Shown here: in pieces, positions 7,515-15,913 of the stretch
How the letters are laid out: each line of letters begins with the position of its first letter
Numbering within the stretch: the stretch's first letter is position 1
Source: Streptomyces uncialis
GTDB lineage: Bacteria > Actinomycetota > Actinomycetes > Streptomycetales > Streptomycetaceae
Assembly (NCBI RefSeq): GCF_036250755.1
Contig: NZ_CP109583.1
Coordinates: forward strand, 8,240,001 to 8,304,000
Direction of reading: 5' to 3'
Length of the DNA stretch: 64,000 nt
Notes under the pieces: model-generated
Told to the model about the DNA's origin: nothing
Database searches by the model: none
What the model saw: the letters and a program-made list of their open reading frames with translations, nothing else
Program-made: the position numbers and the translations under genes

Positions 7515-8981
7515 TCAGGGGAGCTTGGGGGCGGCGTGGACGAAGTGCTTGATCTCCTGGAACTCCTCCAGCGCGCGCTCGCCGTTGAGGCGCCCGACCC
7601 CGCTCTGCTTGAAGCCGCCCTCCTCCATCTGGTCGACGATCACGGCCCAGGTGTTGGCCCACACCGTGCCGGCCTCCAGCTCCCGCCCCACCCGCAGCGG
7701 CCGGTCCACGTCCCGGGACCACACACTCGCCGCGAGACCGAACTCCGTCGCGTTGGCACGGCTGATCGCGTCGGCCTCGTCGTCGAAGACCTCGAACGTG
7801 GCGACCGGGCCGAACACCTCCTGCTGGACGATGGGCCGCTCCACGTCCTCGACCTCCACCAGACTCGGCCGGACGAACGCCCCGGCGGCCAGCGGACCCT
7901 CGGTGATCCGGCCGCCCCGGACGAGGATCTTCGCGTACGCGGCGGCGTCCGCGACCACCTGGTCGACCCGGTCGGCGTTGGCGTGGTCCACCAGCGGACC
8001 CATCTCGCTCGCCGGATCGGTGCCCGGCCCGACCCGTACCGCCTCCAGCGCGGCGGAGAGCCGGGAGCGCAGCTCGTCGGCGATCCCGCGCTGTACCAGG
8101 ATGCGGCTCCCGGTCATGCAGAACTGTCCGGTGAAGGTGGTGACGGCCTTGGCGAGGACCGGCACGGCCGCGTCGAGATCGGCGTCGTCGAAGACGATCA
8201 TCGGGGTCTTGCCGCCCAGTTCCAGGGACATCCCCTTCAGTGAGGCGGACGCGTCGGCCATGATCGAGCGTCCGACGCGGGTGCTGCCGGTGTAGCTGAT
8301 GACGTCCACGCCCGGGTCGGCGACGATGAGCCGCGCGCCCTGGCTGCCCGACTCGGTGAAGGCGTTGAACACGCCCCGCGGCAGCGACGGGGTCTCCGCG
8401 ATGATCTCGAACAGCAGACTGTTGGTGAGCGCGGTCTGCGCGGGCAGCTTGAGGACCACCGTCGCGCCCGCGGCGAGCGCCGGGGCGAAGGAGCGCACGG
8501 AGAGGATCACCGGGGAGTTCCACGGGGCGATGACCCCGGCGACCCCGACCGGCTGGCGCAGGGTCATCGAGTAGAGACCCGGCTTGACCTCGGAGGCGCG
8601 GCCCGACTCGGTGAGCGCCAGGGCGCCGTAGTAACGGATCTTGGAGATCGTCAGATCGACCTCCAGCGCGGCCTCGGACGGGATCTTGCCGTTCTCCTGG
8701 CACAGCAGGGCGACGAGTTCGTCGCGCCGCGCGGCCATCCGGTCCGACATCTCGAACAGGGCCTTGGCCCGCAGATCCCGGTCGCGTGACCAGCCGCCGG
8801 TACGGAAGGCGCGCCGGGCGGCGTCGATCGCGGCGCGGGCCTCCTTGGGGCCGCCGTCGGCGTAGCGGCCCAGGGTCAGGCCGGTGGCCGGGTCGACGGA
8901 CTCCCGGATGGTGTCGGAGTCGGTCCAGACGCCGTCGATGTGGTTGCGGGCGTAGGGCGTGTCCTGGGGTTCGGTGCTCAT
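7515..8981 (-). CDS. NAD(P)-dependent aldehyde dehydrogenase
   Basis: A 488-residue enzyme of the ALDH superfamily, oxidising an aldehyde to the carboxylic acid. Key residues are visible: Asn155 (APWNSP), Glu254 (LELGGK) and the catalytic Cys288 (GQFCMTG), plus the GSTRVG nucleotide-binding motif at about 232-237. The start is ATG 8981 with GAGGAAG upstream; longer readings run into the operator region. It is divergent from the zinc alcohol dehydrogenase, and the 615-bp gap carries two copies of a shared palindrome. In context it likely oxidises the aldehyde produced by that alcohol dehydrogenase. Confidence 0.93.
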   Translation of the reverse strand: MSTEPQDTPYARNHIDGVWTDSDTIRESVDPATGLTLGRYADGGPKEARAAIDAARRAFRTGGWSRDRDLRAKALFEMSDRMAARRDELVALLCQENGKIPSEAALEVDLTISKIRYYGALALTESGRASEVKPGLYSMTLRQPVGVAGVIAPWNSPVILSVRSFAPALAAGATVVLKLPAQTALTNSLLFEIIAETPSLPRGVFNAFTESGSQGARLIVADPGVDVISYTGSTRVGRSIMADASASLKGMSLELGGKTPMIVFDDADLDAAVPVLAKAVTTFTGQFCMTGSRILVQRGIADELRSRLSAALEAVRVGPGTDPASEMGPLVDHANADRVDQVVADAAAYAKILVRGGRITEGPLAAGAFVRPSLVEVEDVERPIVQQEVFGPVATFEVFDDEADAISRANATEFGLAASVWSRDVDRPLRVGRELEAGTVWANTWAVIVDQMEEGGFKQSGVGRLNGERALEEFQEIKHFVHAAPKLP

Positions 8982-9289
8982 GGGGTCTTCCTCGGAGGTC
9001 GCTCGGATGCGGGGGAGAGGGGAGAGGGGTGAGAGATGAGGGGAAGGGCCGGGGTGCGGTCCGTCCCCCTTCGCCGCGCGTGCCCTCCGGACGGGTCCGG
9101 CGGACACGGTGCCCGGTGCGCCGGCCCCGGTGGGGCCGGTGGCCACGGGGTGCGTGCCGCGGGGTTCGGAGAGACGCTGGTCAGGTGAGCGCCGTACCGC
9201 GCCGACGGGCGGTCGGCAGCCGTGGAGGCGGCCGTTCCAGGAATCGTCGGCCGGGCTCACCCGGGTGTGCAGTCGGGTGTTCACTCGGC

Positions 9290-9318
9290 AATATAGTTCG
9301 TTCTGCAACGAAGCGTAA
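9290..9318 (-). promoter_or_regulatory. Aldehyde dehydrogenase promoter with palindromic operator in the spacer
   Basis: On the minus strand TTACGC (plus coordinates 9313-9318) and TATATT (9290-9295) are separated by 17 bases. The spacer is filled by the operator TTCGTT-CTGC-AACGAA (9297-9312, plus-strand reading). A repressor bound here would sit exactly between the -35 and -10 boxes. Confidence 0.6.
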
Positions 9319-9390
9319 CAGCTGAAGCGCCGGGTGGGGGGCGGATATTCCGGGTGTTCGCGGATCGGAATCCCCGGTCCGGGGAGTCGC

Positions 9391-9420
9391 TTGACCCTGG
9401 CTCTGCGGCGTGTCTATTAT
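9391..9420 (+). promoter_or_regulatory. Predicted sigma70-type promoter of the alcohol dehydrogenase
   Basis: TTGACC (9391-9396) and TATTAT (9415-9420) are spaced by 18 bases, a good HrdB-type promoter. The operator palindrome starts at the last base of the -10 box and covers the transcription start. Confidence 0.6.
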
Positions 9421-9435
9421 TCGTTGCGCAACGAA
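9420..9435. promoter_or_regulatory. Operator: perfect 16-bp palindrome TTCGTTGCGCAACGAA
   Basis: The best copy of a motif found four times in this cluster. It overlaps the predicted start of transcription of the alcohol dehydrogenase. The local MarR protein is the most likely ligand because all four copies flank genes of its cluster. Confidence 0.65.
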
Positions 9436-9596
9436 CTAAATGGAGGTCGGACGGGACAGGGCGGGACGCCCTTCCCGCCCTCGCCGGAGCAGATCCGGCC
9501 CTCCGTACCACGCCGCCCAAGGCGGCTGAGGGATCACCGCCCCCGCCCGGAGCCGACCGCCCGCCCGGGGAGCGCATCCGGTTGGGAGAATCGATC

Positions 9597-10784
9597 ATGG
9601 CGGTAGCAGCGGGCTCCCCCGCACCGCACGCACCGGGCACGTCCGGTGCCTCCATCACGCCCGTACGGGCGGCGGTGACCGAGGGCAAGGGAGCGCCGTT
9701 CGTCTTCGAGAACCTCGAACTCGACACGGCCCTGCGGCCCGACGAGGTCCTGGTCAAGGTCGTCGCGACGGGCGTCTGCCAGACGGACATCCATGTCCGG
9801 GACCAGGCGCTGCCCGTCCCGCTGCCCGCGGTGCTCGGCCATGAGGGCGCGGGCGTCGTGGAGCGGGTCGGGGACGGTGTCACCTCGGTGGCACCCGGTG
9901 ACCGGGTCGTCATGTCCTACCAGGCGTGCGGCCACTGCCGCCCCTGCCGCAGCGGCAACCCCGCGTACTGCGCCGTCTCGTTCCCCGCGAACTTCGGCGG
10001 GGCGCGGCTGGACGGCAGCAACGCGCTGCGCCGTACCCCGGAAGCCGGGGGCGGGGAGATCCACGGCCACTTCTTCGGCCAGTCCTCCTTCGCCACCCAC
10101 GCCCTCGCCACCGAGCGCAATGTCGTCAAGGTCGACGACGGCATCCCGCTGGAACTGCTCGCCCCCCTCGGCTGCGGACTCCAGACCGGCGCGGGCGCGG
10201 TCCTGAACTCCCTCAGGATTCCCGCGGGCGCGTCCGTGGTCGTCATCGGCACCGGCACCGTGGGACTCGCCGCCGTCATGGCCGCCAAGGCCACCGGCGC
10301 CGCCCCGGTCATCGCCGTGGACATCGTCCCCGAGCGGCTCGCCCTCGCGGCCGAGCTGGGCGCGACCCACACGGTGAACGCCAAGGACGAGGACACGGCC
10401 GCCCGGATCGCCGAGATCACCGGCGGCGGCGCGGACTACGTCCTGGAGATCACCGCTCGCCCCGAGATGCTCACCCTCGCCGTCGACGCCCTCGCGCCGC
10501 TCGGCACCGCCGCGCTGATCGGCGGAGCACCCGCCGGGGCACGCGCCGAGGTGGACATGAACGCCCTCCTCGGCGGACGCACGGTCCGCGGTATCGCGCA
10601 GGGCGACTCCGTTCCGCAGCTCTTCATCCCCCAGCTGATCGAGCTGTACAAGGCCGGCCGCTTCCCCTTCGACCGGCTGATCACCCCCTACGGCTTCGAC
10701 GAGATCAACGAAGCCGTCGAAGACACGCGGACCGGAGCTGTCATCAAGCCCGTGCTGCGCATCGGCGACCCGGACGTGTCCTGA
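9597..10784 (+). CDS. Zinc-dependent alcohol dehydrogenase (MDR family)
   Basis: A 395-residue medium-chain dehydrogenase. Catalytic zinc ligands are Cys61 (GVCQTDIH) and His82-Glu83 (LGHEGAG); the structural zinc site is Cys111, Cys114, Cys117 and Cys125 (ACGHCRPCRSGNPAYC). A Rossmann motif GTGTVG follows at about residue 220. The layout and the loop after the structural zinc fit aryl-alcohol/benzyl-alcohol type dehydrogenases. Start ATG 9597 has GGGAGA upstream. It heads a plus-strand run with the MBL hydrolase and lies opposite an aldehyde dehydrogenase, so the two likely take an alcohol to an acid. Confidence 0.93.
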   Translation: MAVAAGSPAPHAPGTSGASITPVRAAVTEGKGAPFVFENLELDTALRPDEVLVKVVATGVCQTDIHVRDQALPVPLPAVLGHEGAGVVERVGDGVTSVAPGDRVVMSYQACGHCRPCRSGNPAYCAVSFPANFGGARLDGSNALRRTPEAGGGEIHGHFFGQSSFATHALATERNVVKVDDGIPLELLAPLGCGLQTGAGAVLNSLRIPAGASVVVIGTGTVGLAAVMAAKATGAAPVIAVDIVPERLALAAELGATHTVNAKDEDTAARIAEITGGGADYVLEITARPEMLTLAVDALAPLGTAALIGGAPAGARAEVDMNALLGGRTVRGIAQGDSVPQLFIPQLIELYKAGRFPFDRLITPYGFDEINEAVEDTRTGAVIKPVLRIGDPDVS

Positions 10785-10884
10785 CCGGACACCCCGGCGG
10801 CACCCCCGTGCCGTCGCCGCCGACCCGGAGCCCTCGCGCGACCCGCGCCCAGCTCCTCCGTACGACCCTCCAGAGGACATCACC

Positions 10885-11955
10885 ATGACCGACTTCCAGA
10901 AGCCCGGCACACCCACCGACCGCCACCAGCTCGGCGCCGCGGGCATGCCGCTGAACACCCTCGCCGACTACCGGCCCATCCCCGCCGACGGCTACGGTTC
11001 CCTCTTCCTCCCCGACCGGATCGCCAAGGGCTACCACCTGGAAGAGATCCAGGACGGCGCCTACTACGTCACCTCCGGCGCCTACGACACGATGTTCGTG
11101 CGCACCGGCAACGGTGTCGTCGTGGTCGACGCCCCGCCGCTGCTCGGCGAGAACCTCAAGCGCGCCATCGCCGAGGTCACCGACGAGCCCGTCACCCATC
11201 TCATCTACAGCCACTGGCACTCCGACCACATCGGCGCGGCCGGGATCTTCGCGGCCGACAAGCCCAAGGTCATCGCGCACGACTACACCCGCGAGATGAT
11301 CCAGCGCTGGCCCGACCTCGGCGGCGAGCGCGGACTGCCCGTGCCCACCGACACGATCACCGAGAGCGACACCCTCGACGTCAACGGCGTCCGGTTCAAC
11401 CTCGACTACCACGGTGTGAACCACACCCCGGGCAACATCTTCATCTACGCCCCGCAGCAGAAGGCCCTCGCGGCGATCGACATTATCAGCCCCGGATGGT
11501 CGGCCTTCAAGCACTGCGACGCCTCCGAGAACATCCGCGGCTGGGCCGAGGCCCACGACTGGATCCTCGGTTACGACTTCAAGGCCGTCGTCTCCGGCCA
11601 CGTCAACCGCTACGGCACCCCCGAGGACGCCAAGGCGTCCCGCGACTACACCAACGACATCGTCGAGTTCTCCAAGGAGGCCCTGTCGCACGGCCAGGAG
11701 TTCGAGTACATCGAGAAGATCGGATTCTCCAACGCCTGGGTCCTGTGGGAGAACTACTTCAACGAGATGACCAACTACGTCACCAAGAAGACCCTGGAGA
11801 AGGTCACCGACAACGGCCAGACCTGGGCCCAGCGTCTCGCCGGTGCCGACGTCATGACCAAGTACCACGCGTACTCCGTGCTGGAGGCCCTGCGCCTTGA
11901 GTACGGCATGGTCTCCGGCTTCGAGAAGCTGATCCTCCCCAAGGCGGGCGCCTGA
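10885..11955 (+). CDS. MBL-fold metallo-hydrolase (lactonase/esterase candidate)
   Basis: A 356-residue metallo-beta-lactamase-fold protein. The metal motif is SHWHSDHIG with His110, His112, Asp114 and His115; a further metal His is likely in the YHGVNHTPGN stretch and another in VVSGHVNRYG. It is longer than simple glyoxalase II enzymes, with a helical C-terminal extension. AGAGGA lies seven bases ahead of the ATG. It follows the alcohol dehydrogenase by 100 bases. Given the nearby flavin monooxygenase, a lactone or ester hydrolase role is reasonable, but this is inference from context. Confidence 0.85.
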   Translation: MTDFQKPGTPTDRHQLGAAGMPLNTLADYRPIPADGYGSLFLPDRIAKGYHLEEIQDGAYYVTSGAYDTMFVRTGNGVVVVDAPPLLGENLKRAIAEVTDEPVTHLIYSHWHSDHIGAAGIFAADKPKVIAHDYTREMIQRWPDLGGERGLPVPTDTITESDTLDVNGVRFNLDYHGVNHTPGNIFIYAPQQKALAAIDIISPGWSAFKHCDASENIRGWAEAHDWILGYDFKAVVSGHVNRYGTPEDAKASRDYTNDIVEFSKEALSHGQEFEYIEKIGFSNAWVLWENYFNEMTNYVTKKTLEKVTDNGQTWAQRLAGADVMTKYHAYSVLEALRLEYGMVSGFEKLILPKAGA

Positions 11956-11980
11956 CCTGACGAGGAGGGACACCCGGGGA

Positions 11981-12016
11981 GGCGGCCCGGCGGAGGAGAC
12001 CCTCCGCCGGGCCGCC
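11981..12016 (+). terminator. Intrinsic terminator after the MBL gene
   Basis: A perfect 16-bp GC stem (GGCGGCCCGGCGGAGG and its complement) with the tetraloop AGAC lies 26 bases after the MBL stop. MarR may therefore depend on its own promoter or on read-through. Confidence 0.75.
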
Positions 12017-12069
12017 CGCGTCCCGGACCCCCGATACCATGGGCCAGGAACCACATCAGCGGAGGGGCG

Positions 12070-12591
12070 ATGAGCCTGAACACCGAGAACGCCACGAGCG
12101 AGGACGGCCCGGCCGGACCACGGCGGGGCGCACCCTCGCGCGCCCTGAACCACACGGAGCGGGCGGTGTGGCTCGGCTTCCTCTCCACCCATCTCAAGCT
12201 GCTGCGCACCCTCGACGCGGAACTCGTCGCCGCCGAACGCATCCCGATGTCCTCCTTCGAGGTGCTGCTGACCCTCGCGGAGTCGGCCGGGGGCCGGGTG
12301 CGGATGAAGGACATCGCCGCGTCCCTGCTGATCAGCCGCAGCGGACTCACCCGTATCGTCGACGACCTCGAACGCCAGGGCCTGGTGGTGCGGGAGAAGT
12401 GCCCCACCGACGCCCGGGGCTTCGACGCGGTCCTCACCGAGGCGGGCAAGAAGGCGTACCGGCGTGCCCGGAAGGTCCATCTGACCAATCTGCGCGGTGA
12501 GTTCCTCGACAAGCTCAGCGACGAGCAGCTTGCCGGGCTCGCCGACATCTGGCGCACGCTCGGCTTCGACGACCGTTCGGACGCCTGCTGA
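12070..12591 (+). CDS. MarR-family transcriptional regulator
   Basis: A 173-residue winged-helix regulator. Residues about 35-150 form the MarR core: VLLTLAESAGGRVRMKDIAASLLISRSGLTRIVDDLERQGLV carries the HTH and is followed by the wing (REKCPTDARGFDAVLTEAG). GGAGGGG precedes the ATG. It sits inside the ALDH/ADH/monooxygenase cluster and is the only DNA-binding protein there, so it likely binds the TTCGTT-N4-AACGAA palindromes and is released by a pathway metabolite. No copy of the palindrome is seen directly ahead of marR itself. Confidence 0.9.
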   Translation: MSLNTENATSEDGPAGPRRGAPSRALNHTERAVWLGFLSTHLKLLRTLDAELVAAERIPMSSFEVLLTLAESAGGRVRMKDIAASLLISRSGLTRIVDDLERQGLVVREKCPTDARGFDAVLTEAGKKAYRRARKVHLTNLRGEFLDKLSDEQLAGLADIWRTLGFDDRSDAC

Positions 12592-12668
12592 CCCCGGCCG
12601 GGCCGGACGGCTCCCGCCTCCGCCCTCGGTGCGGACTCCCGCCTCCGCCTCGGCGCGTATGAAGCCCC

Positions 12669-12726
12669 CCTCGGCGCGTGGGAAGGCCCCCGGTCCCAGG
12701 ACCGGGGGCCTTCCCACGCGCCGAGG
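12669..12726. terminator. Bidirectional terminator with 28-bp perfect stem
   Basis: Arms 12669-12696 and 12699-12726 are perfectly complementary around a CA centre, 77 bases past the marR stop and six bases beyond the stop of the convergent membrane-protein gene. An unusually long, perfect stem that should stop transcription from both sides. Confidence 0.85.
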
Positions 12727-12731
12727 CGTCG

Positions 12732-13805
12732 TCAGCCCGTCCGTGCCGCCGCCCCGCGGGCGCGGGAGCGTTCCACCAGCAGCAGACCGCCGACACCCGC
12801 CGCCGCCCAGAGCGCCAGGACGACGACCCCGGTGGCCACCCCGTCGCCGTCGAAGTAGGCCAGCCCGTTCACCGCGCGGACGCCCACCCCGACCGGCAGG
12901 AGCCGGGAGAAGGGCTCCAGCCAGCCGGGAAGGAACTCGGCGGGCAGACTGCCGCCGCTGGTCGCGTTGCCGATCGTCATGAACAGCACCGCCGCGGCGC
13001 TCGACCCGAGCACCCCCAGCGCCCGGACCAGCAGCATCGTGGACGCCCCCACGGCCAGCGCCACCAGGCCCACGAGCGCGGCCACCCCGGCGAACGGCGC
13101 GGGCAGCGCCCCGAACGCCCCGACGACGGACGCCACCGCCAGCCCGCCGGCGCCGCCGAACGCCGCGAGTCCCACCAGCCGCCGCCCCGGGGAGAGCCCG
13201 GGTGCGAGCTGCCACGACATGATCCCGAACAGATAGCCCGCCAGCACCAGACCGAAGGTCGTGTAGAAGACGGCCAGCCCCCGGGTGTCCTGCGCGGACG
13301 CGGGGACGACGTCGGTCGTCGTCAGGGTGAGGCCGCCGGCGCGGGCCACATCCCCGAACTCGTCCGTCACCAGGGTGATCACCGCCGGACCGTGGGCCCC
13401 TGCGAACAGCAGCTGGGCGCTCCGTTCCCCGGGGACGTACGCGGCGAACACCTCACCCGTCTCCACGGCCGCGCGGGCCGACCCGGTGTCTGGCGCTGCG
13501 CGCACCTCGAAGGTGCCCGACGGCGATCCGGCGAGCTCCTCCCGTACCGTCGCCGTCTGCGCGGCGCCGCCGACGACGGCCACCGGCAGATCCCGGGCCA
13601 CCGGGGCGTGGAACGCGGAGAGGTACACCCCGATGAAGATCGCGCCGATCGCCACGGCCACGGCCACCGGCAGCAGGACCGGCCGGGCCAACGACGTCCA
13701 GCGGGGTCCGGGCGGGTCCGGCGGGGTGTCCGCGGGCGGGGCCATGGGCATCGGTCGGGTGGGCTGCTCGTCGGTCCGCAGGGGGCCTGGCGGGGTCTGG
13801 GGCAT
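12732..13805 (-). CDS. ABC-2/YhgE-like multispan membrane protein
   Basis: A protein of about 357 residues with one N-terminal membrane helix (about 45-65), an extracytoplasmic domain of about 110 residues, and five to six C-terminal helices, the topology of YhgE/Pip and ABC-2 permease-like proteins. No ATPase gene is beside it. ATG 13805 is preferred because GAGGA lies nine bases upstream; a GTG two codons earlier would be too close to it. One of the cluster operators lies about 125 bases upstream, so it is probably co-regulated with the catabolic genes. It may export a toxic intermediate, but that is a guess. Confidence 0.8.
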   Translation of the reverse strand: MPQTPPGPLRTDEQPTRPMPMAPPADTPPDPPGPRWTSLARPVLLPVAVAVAIGAIFIGVYLSAFHAPVARDLPVAVVGGAAQTATVREELAGSPSGTFEVRAAPDTGSARAAVETGEVFAAYVPGERSAQLLFAGAHGPAVITLVTDEFGDVARAGGLTLTTTDVVPASAQDTRGLAVFYTTFGLVLAGYLFGIMSWQLAPGLSPGRRLVGLAAFGGAGGLAVASVVGAFGALPAPFAGVAALVGLVALAVGASTMLLVRALGVLGSSAAAVLFMTIGNATSGGSLPAEFLPGWLEPFSRLLPVGVGVRAVNGLAYFDGDGVATGVVVLALWAAAGVGGLLLVERSRARGAAARTG

Positions 13806-13915
13806 GATCACTGTTCCTCACTGATGACGGCAGGAGGCGGAGTGGCCGCGGGGGAGGCCCGAGCGGGCGGCACCGGCCGTCGAGGGCGTCCAGGGCCGCT
13901 TCCCGGCATGGACAA

Positions 13916-13957
13916 ACCCCTCATATATTTCGTTGCTCAACGAACTATATGAGGGGT
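13916..13957. promoter_or_regulatory. 42-bp near-perfect palindrome containing a cluster operator
   Basis: The core TTCGTT-GCTC-AACGAA (13929-13944) is the shared operator. It is flanked by perfect 12-bp arms ACCCCTCATATA (13916-13927) and TATATGAGGGGT (13946-13957). It lies just past the FMN reductase stop and upstream of the membrane-protein gene, so it could be both an operator and a hairpin in the reductase transcript. Confidence 0.65.
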
Positions 13958-13969
13958 GGGGGGAGAGGG

Positions 13970-14560
13970 TCAAACGTGTACCGGGCCCACCGGGGCGGCG
14001 TTCCCGGCCCGGACGGCCGCCAGCGCTCCGGCGACGGGCACCACATCGTTCACGGCCATCTCGATCCGCTCGTACACCTCCGGATTGAGGATCGTCGTCC
14101 CGTCGAAGTCGCCCGAGTTGAGATAGATCCCGGCCGGGGCGGTCCATGCCTGGAGGAAGCCGAACAGCGGGCGCATCGCGTGCTCGATCACCAGCGCGTG
14201 CCGGTCGCTGCCGCCGGTGGCCGCCAGCAGCACGGGCTTCGCGGCCAGTCCGTACTGGTCGACCAGGTCGAAGAAGTGCTTGAACAGTCCCGTGTACGAG
14301 CCCCGGAAGACGGGGGTGGCCGCGATCACGAGATCGGCCTCCTCCACCGCCCGCAGCGCGTCGGCGACCTCGTCGTCCACCTGGTCCCGGTCCGTCGCCC
14401 CGGTGAACGCCGGCCCCAAGGTGTGCAGTTCGATCAGCCGGGTGTCCACGGCGGTCCGCGCGGCCAGGGTCGCGAGGATCAGCTCCACCAGCGCCGTCGT
14501 CCTCGACGGGGCGCTGAGCGTGCCCACCACCGCCACGACCCGCAGCGGGGCGGCGGTCAT
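13970..14560 (-). CDS. NAD(P)H-dependent FMN reductase
   Basis: A 196-residue flavodoxin-like reductase of the SsuE/MsuE type. The phosphate loop reads GTLSAPSRTT at about residues 13-22, and AATPVFRGSYTGLFKHFFDLVDQ is the typical second flavin-site block. Its ATG overlaps the stop of the LLM monooxygenase gene (ATGA), so the two are co-translated. It should supply reduced FMN to that monooxygenase, forming a two-component flavin system in the cytoplasm. Confidence 0.9.
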   Translation of the reverse strand: MTAAPLRVVAVVGTLSAPSRTTALVELILATLAARTAVDTRLIELHTLGPAFTGATDRDQVDDEVADALRAVEEADLVIAATPVFRGSYTGLFKHFFDLVDQYGLAAKPVLLAATGGSDRHALVIEHAMRPLFGFLQAWTAPAGIYLNSGDFDGTTILNPEVYERIEMAVNDVVPVAGALAAVRAGNAAPVGPVHV

Positions 14561-15627
14561 GCCGTCACCCGCGCCGCGGACGCCTCCAGCGAGGCGATCT
14601 CCTTGCGGACCACCGGCGCGACCTCCGCGCCGAGCAGTTCGATCGACTTGAGCGCCTCACGCTGCGGCACATTGCCGAAGCCGAGCTGGATCATCATGCG
14701 GTCGTGGCCGAACACCTCGTACTGGGCCATGATCTTGTCGGTCACTTCCTGGACACTGCCCAGGAAGAACGCGCCCGCCGGGGTCGCCTGCGCCTCATAG
14801 GCCATCTTCGGCATCGGGACGCCCTGGCCGCGCTGATGGTGGTTGGCCATCCACCCGGCCTGGAAGTACGGATGCGACACCTTGACGGCCTCCTGATGCG
14901 TGGCGGCGACGAAGCCGGGCGAGTTCACGGAGACCTTGAGCTTCTCCGGGGCGTGCCCCGCCTCGGCCCCGGCCTTGCGGTACAGGTCGACGAAGGGCGC
15001 GAACTGGCGGTAGCTGCCCCCGATGATCGCCAGTGACAGCGGCAGTCCGAGGCGCCCGGCGCGCACCACCGAGGCGGGCGTGCCGCCGACCGCCACCCAG
15101 ACGGGCAGCTCACGGTCGGGGCGCGGGGTGATGTCGGCGTTCATCAGCGGGGGCCGCAGCGAGCCCCGCCAGGTCACCGGGTTCTCCTCCCGCAGCTTCA
15201 GCAGCAGGTCCAGCTTCTCGGCGAACAGCTCCGAGTACTCGTTCAGGTCGTAGCCGAAGACGGGGAAGGACTCGATGTACGAGCCGCGCCCCGCGATGAT
15301 CTCCGCCCGGCCGCCGGACAGCAGGTCGAGCGTCGCGAACTGCTGGAAGACCCGTACCGGGTCGTCGGAGCTGAGGACGGTGACCGCGCTGGACAGCTTG
15401 ATCGTGCGGGTGTTCTCCGCCATCGCCGCCAGCAGGACGGCGGGGGAGGACACCGCGAAGTCCGTACGGTGGTGCTCGCCGACGGCGAAGATGTCCAGCC
15501 CCGCCTCGTCGGCCGTCCGCGCCTGCTCCACGAGTTCCCGCAGTCGCGTACCCGGGGCGGGCGGCTGGTGGGTGGTGGGGTCGGGCGTCAGCTCGCCGAA
15601 GTGGTAGATGCCCAGTTCAAAAGCCAT
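14557..15627 (-). CDS. LLM-class FMN-dependent monooxygenase
   Basis: A 356-residue luciferase-like TIM-barrel enzyme. It shows the typical N-terminal FGELTPDP region, an FAVGEHH motif near residue 45, the SSAVTVLSSDDPVRVFQQFATLDLLSGGRAEIIAGRG block, and an NAD(P)/FMN-binding C-terminal region. Start ATG 15627 follows GGAGAG. The directly coupled FMN reductase says it uses free FMNH2. Members of this family do type II Baeyer-Villiger oxidation, desulfonation or hydroxylation; with alcohol and aldehyde dehydrogenases and an MBL hydrolase nearby, Baeyer-Villiger oxidation of a ketone is one good reading. An operator copy lies 29 bases upstream of the start codon. Confidence 0.9.
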   Translation of the reverse strand: MAFELGIYHFGELTPDPTTHQPPAPGTRLRELVEQARTADEAGLDIFAVGEHHRTDFAVSSPAVLLAAMAENTRTIKLSSAVTVLSSDDPVRVFQQFATLDLLSGGRAEIIAGRGSYIESFPVFGYDLNEYSELFAEKLDLLLKLREENPVTWRGSLRPPLMNADITPRPDRELPVWVAVGGTPASVVRAGRLGLPLSLAIIGGSYRQFAPFVDLYRKAGAEAGHAPEKLKVSVNSPGFVAATHQEAVKVSHPYFQAGWMANHHQRGQGVPMPKMAYEAQATPAGAFFLGSVQEVTDKIMAQYEVFGHDRMMIQLGFGNVPQREALKSIELLGAEVAPVVRKEIASLEASAARVTA

Positions 15628-15655
15628 GGTTCGGATCTCTCCGCGCGTCGATTTA

Positions 15656-15671
15656 TTAGTTGCGCAACGAA
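15656..15671. promoter_or_regulatory. Operator copy upstream of the LLM monooxygenase
   Basis: TTAGTT-GCGC-AACGAA differs from the perfect palindrome at one base. It lies 29 bases upstream of the monooxygenase ATG, beside AT-rich sequence (ATTTATTA) that probably includes the -10 box. Confidence 0.6.
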
Positions 15672-15913
15672 CAACATGGTGAGTCCCTGATCGTATTCCC
15701 GCAGGCCCCGGGCCCGGCGGAGCCATGTCCCCCGACCAGGAACGACTCGAAAATCCCGCCCCCACCCGGCACAGGCACATCCCCCGCCGCGCGCCGGACA
15801 GCGCCCCCGACCGGATTCCCGCCGTCGGCGGTCTTGTGCTCCGGGTGGTTGAGCCGTACACAGACCGTGTCCGAGATGACGTCCCCAGCGCATCAGCGCG
15901 CACAGGAGGTTCC

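Larger units (their letters stand above)
8982..9596. other. 615-bp divergent regulatory gap (ALDH/ADH)
   Basis: No gene is supported here. The gap holds two promoter-operator units (listed separately) pointing outward, with the left 300 bases forming a long leader for the aldehyde dehydrogenase and the right 160 bases the leader of the alcohol dehydrogenase. Confidence 0.6.

Noticed and set aside
10744..13215. 823-codon minus-strand frame across ADH, MBL and MarR
   Set aside because: Lies antisense to three genes with clear motifs; no domain recognised in it.
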